NCBI RefSeq assembly: GCF_009735685.1
Contig: NZ_WHPN01000419.1
Span: forward strand, 1 to 37,676
Reading direction: 5' to 3'
Source of the DNA: Streptomyces lycii
Lineage (GTDB): Bacteria > Actinomycetota > Actinomycetes > Streptomycetales > Streptomycetaceae
Length of the DNA: 37,676 nucleotides
Position 1 is the stretch's first letter, and each line of letters opens with the position of its first letter. Of the stretch, positions 31,674-37,676 are shown piece by piece. Under the pieces are notes generated by a model. It was not told the DNA's origin, searched no databases, and saw only the letters and a program-made list of their open reading frames with translations. The translations under genes were made by a program, and so were the position numbers.

Positions 31674-32206
31674 GCCGCCACGTTGGCGCGGGTCGCGCAG
31701 CGGTCCGAGCAGTACCGCCGGGAGCGGTTCGTGGAGGTGTCGAGGTAGGCGTTGCGGCAGGGCGCGGCCCGGCAGATGCCGAGCCGGTCCACGCCCAGCT
31801 CGGTCAGGTGGAACGCCAGCCCCATGGAGGCGGTCGCGGCGAAACCGGCGGTGGCGTTCGCCGGGTGGTCGGCGATGTGCAGGTGCCAGTCGGGGCGGCC
31901 GTCCTCGTCGCGCGTCTCGTGCCCGGAGATCTGCGGGCTGACGGGGAACTCCATCAGCAGGGCGTTGAGCAGGTCCACGGCCCGGACCTCGTCGCCCTCG
32001 TCCGCCGCCTCGAAGACCGCCCGCATCCGGGCGCGCACCGATCTCAGCCGGGTCACGTCCGCGTCGCCGGCCCGCCTGGCCGCCTGCTGCTGGGGGCCGA
32101 AGAGGGCGCGGACCGCCTCGACGGAGGTCAGCCGGTCGGTGCCGCGCGCCGGTTCCTCGCTGTTGACCAGGCGCACCGCGAAGTCCGAGTAATAGGCCAG
32201 ATCCAC
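31553..32206 (-). CDS. ABATE/CGNR zinc-finger putative transcription regulator
   Basis: The 217-residue protein has the N-terminal ABATE domain (DFAVRLVNSEEPARGTDRL) typical of this family and a C-terminal CGNR zinc finger with ligands C145, C150, C166 and C170 (LGICRAAPCRNAYLDTS, RRYCSDRCATRANVAAYRAR). Such proteins are considered stress-related regulators. The last 40 residues are a low-complexity acidic/Ser tail encoded opposite the end of sodX (121 bases in common). Only the tail overlaps; the finger itself ends near 31680. It is divergent from the methyltransferase gene across 91 bases. Confidence 0.85.
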   Translation of the reverse strand: MDLAYYSDFAVRLVNSEEPARGTDRLTSVEAVRALFGPQQQAARRAGDADVTRLRSVRARMRAVFEAADEGDEVRAVDLLNALLMEFPVSPQISGHETRDEDGRPDWHLHIADHPANATAGFAATASMGLAFHLTELGVDRLGICRAAPCRNAYLDTSTNRSRRYCSDRCATRANVAAYRARKRLESERTGPADEPAGDPTGRTADSAQDSSRSPGR

Positions 32207-32297
32207 TTGTAGTCCTTACGCGGTGGGGCTAGGGTCGGCAGGGCGGACGTAATGACCGCCAATGGAGTGAGGCTATTACAAAAGCGAGGGGGCCGGG

Positions 32298-33074
32298 ATG
32301 ACGGAAACGACCGCGCGCACGGACTGGGCCGGCTGGCAGCGCAGCTGGGACCGGCAGCAGGAGTGGTACATGCCGGACCGGGAGGAACGCTTCCGGGTGA
32401 TGCTCGACATGGTCGAGGCCGTGGTCGGCCGCGAGCCGCGGGTGCTCGACCTCGCGTGCGGCACGGGCAGCATCACCGGCCGGGTGCTGCGCCGTTTCCC
32501 CGGCGCGCGGACCACCGGCGTGGACCGCGACCCGGTGCTGCTGGCCATCGCCCGCGGCCACTTCGCGGACGAGCCCCGCGCGTCGTTCGTCACCGCGGAC
32601 CTGCTCGATCCGGACTGGACCGCCCTCCTGCCGCACGAGGAGTACGACGCGGTGCTGACCGCGACCGCGCTGCACTGGATGCGCGCGGAACCGCTCCGCG
32701 GCCTCTACGCCCGGCTCGCCGGGAGCATCCGGCCCGGCGGTGTCCTGATGAACGCCGACCACATGCCCGACGGCTCCACGCCCCGCATCGACGCCGCCGT
32801 GCGGGCCCACGAGCGGGCCCGGCAGGACCGGGAGCGGGAGGCCGGGGTGCGGGACTGGGCCGGCTGGTGGGCGGACGTCGCGGAGGACCCGGCGCTGGGC
32901 GAACTCGCCGCCGAGCGGTTCGCCCTGTTCGGCGACCCCGCCGCCGGTGACCACGCGGACGGCGAGTCCCAGCCGGCGGCCTGGCACGCGCGGACGCTGC
33001 TGGCGGCGGGTTTCGCCGAGGCGCGCCCCGTGTGGTGCTCCGCGACGGACGCGCTGGTGCTGGGTCTGCGGTAG
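32298..33074 (+). CDS. SAM-dependent class I methyltransferase
   Basis: The 258-residue protein carries a Rossmann methyltransferase fold: motif I VLDLACGTGSITGRVL at about 49-64, motif II acidic end TTGVDRDPVLLAIARG at about 72-87, and the post-I segment EEYDAVLTATALHWMRAEPL. It resembles UbiE/TrmB-like Methyltransf_25 members acting on small molecules; the substrate is unknown. ATG at 32298 lacks a strong ribosome site (GGGGGCCGGG precedes). It is divergent from the CGNR gene; GGCGG/CCGCC bracketing 9 bases near 32241-32259 in the shared 91-base gap could be an operator. Confidence 0.85.
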   Translation: MTETTARTDWAGWQRSWDRQQEWYMPDREERFRVMLDMVEAVVGREPRVLDLACGTGSITGRVLRRFPGARTTGVDRDPVLLAIARGHFADEPRASFVTADLLDPDWTALLPHEEYDAVLTATALHWMRAEPLRGLYARLAGSIRPGGVLMNADHMPDGSTPRIDAAVRAHERARQDREREAGVRDWAGWWADVAEDPALGELAAERFALFGDPAAGDHADGESQPAAWHARTLLAAGFAEARPVWCSATDALVLGLR

Positions 33075-33121
33075 CGGCCCGGTGCGCCGCGCTCCCGGGG
33101 ACGCGGCGCCCGGGAGCACGC

Positions 33122-33157
33122 GAAGGCGGTACGGGCCCCCGGGTCCGTACCGCCTTC
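33122..33157. terminator. Bidirectional terminator between methyltransferase and ABC operon
   Basis: GAAGGCGGTACGG at 33122-33134 pairs perfectly with 33145-33157, a 13-bp stem with a ten-base loop that can partly pair itself. Confidence 0.88.
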
Positions 33158-33183
33158 CGCGCATGCTCCCGCCCCGGGTGCCT

Positions 33184-33945
33184 TCAGAGCACCTTGGAGA
33201 GGAACGACTTCGTGCGCTCGTGCCGCGGGTTCGTCAGCACCTCGCGCGGGTGGCCGGACTCGACCACCACACCGTCGTCCATGAAGACGATCGAGTCGCC
33301 GACCTCGCGGGCGAAGCCCATCTCGTGGGTGACGACGATCATCGTCATGCCCTCCTCGGCCAGCCCCCGCATCACGTCGAGCACCTCGCCGACCAGCTCC
33401 GGGTCGAGCGCGGACGTCGGCTCGTCGAAGAGCATCAGCTTCGGCTCCATGGCGAGCGCCCGGGCGATCGCCACCCGCTGCTGCTGGCCGCCGGAGAGCT
33501 GGGCGGGGTAGTTGCCCACCTTGTCGCCGAGTCCGACCCGGTCGAGCAGCCGCTCGGCCCGCGCCCGGGCCACGGCCCGTGCCTCCCGCTTGACCTGCAT
33601 CGGCGCCTCCATGACGTTCTCCAGCGCCGTCATGTGCGGGAAGAGGTTGAAGCGCTGGAAGACCATGCCGATGTCGCGGCGCTTGGCGGCGACCTCGCTG
33701 TCCTTCAGCTCGTACAGCTTGTCGCCGCGCTGCCGGTAGCCGACCAGGTCGCCGTCGACGTACAGCCGCCCGGCGTTGATCTTCTCCAGGTGGTTGATGC
33801 ACCGCAGGAAGGTGGACTTGCCGGAGCCGGACGGACCGACCAGGCAGAACACCTCACGGGGCGCGACCTCGAGGTCGATGCCCTTGAGGACGTGTGCCGC
33901 GCCGAAGGACTTGTGCACGCCTTCGGACTTCACCATGGCGGTCAT
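33184..33945 (-). CDS. Amino acid ABC transporter ATP-binding protein
   Basis: The 253-residue ATPase energises the polar amino acid importer encoded with it. All nucleotide-binding motifs are present: Walker A GPSGSGKST, Q-loop FQRFNLFPHM, signature LSGGQQQR, Walker B LMLFDEPTSALDP, H-loop VTHEMGF. It is the PAAT type (GlnQ/HisP-like). ATG at 33945 was chosen because GGAGGAG (33953-33959) is well spaced; the GTG at 33951 would sit on the ribosome site. It overlaps the permease stop, so the genes are translationally coupled. Substrate is set by the binding protein. Confidence 0.93.
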   Translation of the reverse strand: MTAMVKSEGVHKSFGAAHVLKGIDLEVAPREVFCLVGPSGSGKSTFLRCINHLEKINAGRLYVDGDLVGYRQRGDKLYELKDSEVAAKRRDIGMVFQRFNLFPHMTALENVMEAPMQVKREARAVARARAERLLDRVGLGDKVGNYPAQLSGGQQQRVAIARALAMEPKLMLFDEPTSALDPELVGEVLDVMRGLAEEGMTMIVVTHEMGFAREVGDSIVFMDDGVVVESGHPREVLTNPRHERTKSFLSKVL

Positions 33946-33947
33946 GT

Positions 33948-34883
33948 TCACACTCCTCCGCGGTTGCTGAAGCCTGCCAGGTTGGTCTTGATCCGCTGCC
34001 ACGGAGTGGGCGGCAGGCTGCGGAGCGAGCCGCGCGCGTAGCGGCGCTCCAGGTAGTACTGGCCGACGCTGAAGACGCTGGTCAGCACGAGATACCAGAT
34101 GACGGCGAGGAAGAGCATCTCCACCACGGCGCCGGAGGCACGGCCGATGTTCTGCGTCGCCAGCAGCAGTTCGCCGTACTGGGCGGCGCTGGCCGCCAGC
34201 GACGAGGTCTTGAGCATGTTCAGGAACTCGTTGCCGGTCGGCGGCACGATCACGCGCATCGCCTGCGGCAGCACGATCCGCCGCAACGTTTTTCCGTGCG
34301 TCATGCCGAGCGCGTGCGACGCCTCGGTCTGGCCCTCGTCCACCGACTGGATGCCGGCCCGGACGATCTCCGACATGTACGCGGCCTCGTTGAGCCCGAG
34401 GCCGAGCAGGGCGGCCATGAACGGGGTCATGAAGTCCGTCATCTCGTCCCGGTAGAAACCGAGGTTGATGTACGGGAAGATCAACGCCAGGTTGAACCAG
34501 ATCAGCAGCTGGACGTAGACCGGGGTGCCGCGGAAGAACCAGACGTAGAGCCAGGCCACCGAGGAGGTGACCGGGTTCTTCGACAGCCGCATGACCGCGA
34601 GCACGACACCGAGGACGAGCCCGATGAGCATCGCCAGCACGGAGATCAGGACGGTCTTGCCGAGACCCTCGAGGATGGTTCCGTCGAAGAAGAAGTCCGG
34701 GATCGCCGGGTAGTGGACGTCCGCGCCGGCGAACGCGTTGACCAGCAGCGCGAGCAGGCCGAGCACGATGACGGCGGCGAGCCAGCGGCCGTAGTGCCGG
34801 ACGGGTACCGCCTTGATCGTCTCAGCGGGCGGGCCGGACGGAGGGGTGTCCTCCGGGCCCGTCTTGTCGAGGGGAACAGTCAC
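33948..34883 (-). CDS. Amino acid ABC transporter permease
   Basis: The 311-residue permease has a cytoplasmic N-terminal extension of about 35 residues and about six membrane segments, with the HEQM/PAAT-family signature ILEGLGKTVLISVLAMLIGLVLG and the ATPase-docking EAA loop EASHALGMTHGKTLRRIVLPQ. It is a single permease subunit, probably functioning as a homodimer. Start: GTG at 34883 with GAAAGG at moderate distance. It lies between the binding protein (52 bases upstream) and the ATPase. The C-terminus ends in a 25-residue hydrophilic tail. Confidence 0.92.
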   Translation of the reverse strand: MTVPLDKTGPEDTPPSGPPAETIKAVPVRHYGRWLAAVIVLGLLALLVNAFAGADVHYPAIPDFFFDGTILEGLGKTVLISVLAMLIGLVLGVVLAVMRLSKNPVTSSVAWLYVWFFRGTPVYVQLLIWFNLALIFPYINLGFYRDEMTDFMTPFMAALLGLGLNEAAYMSEIVRAGIQSVDEGQTEASHALGMTHGKTLRRIVLPQAMRVIVPPTGNEFLNMLKTSSLAASAAQYGELLLATQNIGRASGAVVEMLFLAVIWYLVLTSVFSVGQYYLERRYARGSLRSLPPTPWQRIKTNLAGFSNRGGV

Positions 34884-34935
34884 GGGTGTTGCCTTTCAGC
34901 CTTTCCTCCGAGCGAGCGGACGCTGCCGGTCCGGG

Positions 34936-35901
34936 TCAGGAACCGCCGTTGACCGTGACCTTGTCGATCGCGCCGTCGGCGACACCCCACTTGTCGAGGA
35001 TCTTCTGGTACTCGCCGCTGTCGATGACGGCTTCCAGCGCGGCCTTGATCGCGTCACGGAGCTCGGTGTTCTTCTTGCTCACCGCGATACCGTACGGGGC
35101 CGCCTCGACCTGGTCGCCCACCAGCTCGAAGTCCTTGCCGCCGCCGGAGGTCTTCACGGCGTACGCGGCGACCGGGAAGTCGCTGGAGCCGGCGTCCGCG
35201 CCGCCCGCGCGCAGCCGGGTCTGGGCCTCGGTGTCCTGGTCGAAGGCCTCCATGGAGATCTTCTTCTTGCCGTCCTTCACGCATTCCTCGGACTCGTCCT
35301 TGGCGAGGTCCTCGGAGACGGTGCCGCGCTGCAGGACGATCTTCTTCCCGCAGAGGTCGTCCCAGGTCTTGATGTCCTTGCCCTCACCCTTCTTGGTGTA
35401 GATCGAGACACCGGCGGTGAAGTAGTCGACGAAGTCGACGCCCTCGCCGACCTTCTTGCCGGACTCCGGGTCGATGCCCTCCTGGCGGTCCTTGGTGTCG
35501 GTCATCGCGGACATGGCGATGTCGTAGCGGCCGGAGCGCATGCCGGTGAGCAGGGTGTCGAAGGTGCCGTTGTTGAACTGGAACTCGACCCCGAGCTCCT
35601 TGCCGAGCGCGTCGGCCAGGTCCGGGTCGATGCCGACGGTCTTGCCGTCCTTCTTGAACTCGACCGGCGGGTACGCGATGTCCGAGCCGACCTTGACGAC
35701 CCCCGCGTCCTGGATCTCCTTCGGCAGCTTGTCGAACAGCGGGGCCTTGGAACCGGCTGCCTCCTTGCCCCCGGTGTCCTTCGCGCCCTCCGTCTGGTCA
35801 CCGCACGCGGTGAGCAGCAGGGCCCCCGCGACCGCGATCGCGCCGGCGGCGGCCATCCGGGGTGCACGCGCGGCCGAGCGACGAGTGTTGCCTGCGGTCA
35901 T
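34936..35901 (-). CDS. Amino acid ABC transporter substrate-binding lipoprotein
   Basis: The 321-residue lipoprotein captures the amino acid outside the membrane. Lipobox LLLTAC places the lipidated Cys at 33. The fold is SBP_bac_3 (VGSDIAYPPVEFKKDGKTV ... IDPDLADALGKELGVEFQF; MTDTKDRQEGID; GGGADAGSSDFPV). The binding-site pattern suits a polar amino acid such as glutamine, glutamate, arginine or a related compound; the exact ligand cannot be read. ATG at 35901 follows GGAGGA. It is first in the operon with permease and ATPase. A TTGACA -35 lies at 36027-36022 on the same strand but no good -10 pairs with it. Confidence 0.92.
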   Translation of the reverse strand: MTAGNTRRSAARAPRMAAAGAIAVAGALLLTACGDQTEGAKDTGGKEAAGSKAPLFDKLPKEIQDAGVVKVGSDIAYPPVEFKKDGKTVGIDPDLADALGKELGVEFQFNNGTFDTLLTGMRSGRYDIAMSAMTDTKDRQEGIDPESGKKVGEGVDFVDYFTAGVSIYTKKGEGKDIKTWDDLCGKKIVLQRGTVSEDLAKDESEECVKDGKKKISMEAFDQDTEAQTRLRAGGADAGSSDFPVAAYAVKTSGGGKDFELVGDQVEAAPYGIAVSKKNTELRDAIKAALEAVIDSGEYQKILDKWGVADGAIDKVTVNGGS

Positions 35902-36067
35902 GCTGGTTCCTCCTGCGGTGGGGGCGTGGCGGGAAAGCCGGACACACACCTTCGGGTGTCGCGACCCTGTCTGATTAGGGGCATCTTGCCATCCGGACGG
36001 TGCCTCACAGTCGGTCGCCCATGTCAAAATCCAATAACGGGAAATCCCCTCCCCGCGCCGAGCCCCG

Positions 36068-36096
36068 TTGACCCGGAAGCGGCCGCGGCGTATGCG
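36068..36096 (+). promoter_or_regulatory. Possible malic enzyme promoter
   Basis: TTGACC at 36068-36073 and TATGCG at 36091-36096 are 17 bases apart. If used, the leader to the GTG at 36430 would be over 320 bases long, and would include the inverted repeat at 36161. Confidence 0.35.
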
Positions 36097-36154
36097 GACG
36101 GAACGAGACCGGCATCACAGTCAGAGGTCTCGAAAAGTGGACATCTGACAGCTG

Positions 36155-36179
36155 TTCACTCGCTTTCCACTCGAAAGCG
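36155..36179. promoter_or_regulatory. PHO-box-like and CGCTTTC inverted repeat
   Basis: GTTCACTCGCT at about 36155-36165 resembles the 11-base PhoP direct-repeat unit, and the adjacent TTCCACTCGAA is a weaker second unit. CGCTTTC at 36161-36167 and GAAAGCG at 36173-36179 form a perfect 7-bp inverted repeat around CACTC. The CACTCG hexamer occurs a third time near 36208. Confidence 0.35.
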
Positions 36180-36429
36180 CGCCGCGCCTGCACAAGTGCA
36201 ATGGAAGTCACTCGTATGTGCAGCGTCCCGTCCGGTAGAAAAGACCCTTACACCCCTCACCCGGGGCTCGGGGCGCGTTGTGCGGCGCGCCCGGCGCTCG
36301 TGCACCCCCGCGCGGCTTCTCGCCACGCGGACGGCCATCCGCCGTACGGGAGTACGGAAGCGACGCCCATCCGCCTCACGCCGGGGCGGCCAACCCTCGA
36401 AAAAAATTCAGACATAAGGGGTCAAAAAA

Positions 36430-37635
36430 GTGGCAGCGGAGATTGTGAATCCTCGCAGCGACAGCGGCACGGAGGGTGAAGAGCCCTTCGATCCCGCCTT
36501 CGCGCTGCACCGGGGCGGCAAGATGGCGGTCCGGGCGACCGTGCCCGTGCGCGACCGGGACGATCTGTCCCTCGCGTACACGCCGGGCGTCGCCAAGGTG
36601 TGCAGCGCCATCGCCGAGCGGCCGGAGCTCGTCCACGACTACACCTGGAAGTCGCAGGTCGTGGCCGTGGTGACGGACGGCAGCGCGGTGCTCGGGCTCG
36701 GTGACATCGGCCCGGAGGCGTCGCTGCCGGTGATGGAGGGCAAGGCCATCCTCTTCAAGCAGTTCGGCGGCGTGGACGCGGTCCCGATCGCGCTGGACTG
36801 CCGGGGTGTGGACGAGATCGTCGAGACCGTCGTCCGCCTCGCGCCCTCCTTCGGCGGCGTCAACCTGGAGGACATCTCCGCCCCGCGCTGCTTCGAGATC
36901 GAGCGGAAGCTCCAGGAGCGGCTGGACATCCCCGTCTTCCACGACGACCAGCACGGCACCGCGGTCGTCACCCTCGCCGCGCTGCGCAACGCCTGCCAGC
37001 TCACCGGCCGCCCGCTCGGCCAGCTGCGCGCGGTGATCTCCGGCGCGGGCGCGGCCGGGGTGGCCATCGCCAAGATCCTGGTCGAGGCCGGCATCGGCGA
37101 TGTGGCCGTCTGCGACCGCAAGGGCGTCGTCTCCGCCGACCGCGAGGACCTCACGGACGTGAAGCGGCAGCTGGCCGGCTTCACCAACAAGGCCGGGTTC
37201 ACGGGCTCCCTGGAGAGCGCCCTGTCCGGGGCCGACGTGTTCATCGGCGTCTCCGGCGGCACGGTCCCGGAGGCCGCCGTCGCGACCATGGCCGAGAACG
37301 CCATGATCTTCGCCATGGCCAACCCGAACCCGGAGATCCACCCCGAGGTCGCCCACAAGTACGCCGCCGTGGTCGCCACCGGGCGGTCGGACTACCCGAA
37401 CCAGATCAACAACGTCCTCGCCTTCCCGGGCATCTTCGCGGGCGCCCTCCAAGTGCGTGCCTCGGCGATCACCGAGGGGATGAAGCTCGCGGCGGCCGAG
37501 GCGCTGGCGGCAGTGGTCGCCGACGAGCTGGCCGCCGACTGTGTGATCCCGTCGCCGTTCGACGAGCGGGTCGCCCCCGCGGTCACGGCGGCGGTGGCCG
37601 CCGCGGCCCGCGCCGAGGGCGTCGCGCGCCGCTAG
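36430..37635 (+). CDS. Malic enzyme (malate oxidoreductase, probably NADP-dependent)
   Basis: This enzyme oxidatively decarboxylates malate to pyruvate, supplying reducing power for lipid synthesis. The 401-residue protein shows the malic-enzyme motifs LAYTPGVA (Y50), GLGDIGP at 89-95, the lysine of EGKAILFKQFGG near 105-110, VFHDDQHGTAVV at 169-180, and a Rossmann GAGAAGVAIAKIL at about 205-217. S. coelicolor has two, and from memory this locus (SCO5261) is the NADP-dependent one. GTG at 36430 is preceded by AAGGGG and an unusual A-rich run. It is about 400 residues, the short bacterial form without a phosphotransacetylase tail. It is the last gene and complete; the window ends 40 bases beyond it. 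Confidence 0.93.
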   Translation: MAAEIVNPRSDSGTEGEEPFDPAFALHRGGKMAVRATVPVRDRDDLSLAYTPGVAKVCSAIAERPELVHDYTWKSQVVAVVTDGSAVLGLGDIGPEASLPVMEGKAILFKQFGGVDAVPIALDCRGVDEIVETVVRLAPSFGGVNLEDISAPRCFEIERKLQERLDIPVFHDDQHGTAVVTLAALRNACQLTGRPLGQLRAVISGAGAAGVAIAKILVEAGIGDVAVCDRKGVVSADREDLTDVKRQLAGFTNKAGFTGSLESALSGADVFIGVSGGTVPEAAVATMAENAMIFAMANPNPEIHPEVAHKYAAVVATGRSDYPNQINNVLAFPGIFAGALQVRASAITEGMKLAAAEALAAVVADELAADCVIPSPFDERVAPAVTAAVAAAARAEGVARR

Positions 37636-37676
37636 GAAACGGCGGGACCGGCTGCGGTACGGGCCGTGGGCGCACC

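Larger units (their letters stand above)
35902..36429. other. Divergent regulatory region between the ABC operon and the malic enzyme
   Basis: A long AT-richer non-coding stretch with several control signals. Besides the elements listed separately, it has a TTCG-loop hairpin (ACACC/GGTGT) at 35946-35959 in the leader of the ABC operon, and TGCAC/GTGCA at about 36188-36199. I see no gene in it. Confidence 0.6.

Noticed and set aside
34813..36417. Plus-strand frame of 534 codons
   Set aside because: Shadow of the ABC binding protein; the real gene has a lipobox, family fold and ribosome site on the other strand.

Overview
This window (about 37.7 kb, very GC-rich, third codon positions almost all G/C) is a chromosomal core segment of a Streptomyces species or close relative. 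The proteins recognised (SigR/RsrA, DasR and DasABCD, WblE, SigH/UshX, SodN/SodX, NADP-type malic enzyme) occur in the order I remember for Streptomyces coelicolor around SCO5216-SCO5261. There are no insertion sequences, phage genes, CRISPR arrays or RNA genes. From memory, the nrdAB and epi-isozizaene/CYP170A1 genes that lie in this interval in S. coelicolor are absent here.

Layout. 1-1394: thiol-oxidative stress sigma factor sigR, with a SigR-type promoter and an in-frame extension of exactly 55 codons (the SigR' isoform), coupled to its zinc anti-sigma factor rsrA. 2317-5564: two coupled membrane HD-domain genes, the first with a full HD-GYP motif and a repetitive tail, the second with its GYP motif lost. 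6066-9560: TPR protein, peptide deformylase, exported M15 D-Ala-D-Ala carboxypeptidase, GNAT acetyltransferase. 9650-12072: carbon-starvation/pyruvate transporter cstA with its YbdD-like partner. 12439-19426: aminosugar block with the repressor dasR, the chitobiose ABC importer dasABC (no ATPase gene), the GH3 hexosaminidase dasD and a SIS-domain aminosugar isomerase/deaminase. 19816-23923: PdtaS-type sensor kinase, wblE (whiB1 orthologue), lipid kinase, small membrane protein. 24743-26088: osmotic-stress sigma factor sigH and its anti-sigma factor ushX. 26502-30415: PLP enzyme, small conserved protein, KAS III, STAS protein, GNAT. 30635-33074: nickel superoxide dismutase sodN, its maturation peptidase sodX, a CGNR regulator and a methyltransferase. 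33184-35901: polar amino acid ABC importer. 36430-37635: malic enzyme.

The genes fit a nutrient- and stress-sensing neighbourhood: chitin/GlcNAc uptake under DasR, thiol, osmotic and superoxide stress, cyclic-di-nucleotide-type HD proteins, and carbon uptake and anaplerosis. The most useful non-coding signals are a strong DasR operator (dre) in front of the pdtaS-like kinase, a CRP-like palindrome before wblE, a BldD-like box before ushX-sigH, an 18-bp perfect hairpin between dasA and dasB, and several tandem-repeat arrays in gaps and in one coding tail. I see no wholly unknown multi-gene system. The best leads are the unequal HD-GYP pair, the dre-pdtaS link, and a 121-bp antisense overlap between sodX and the CGNR regulator.
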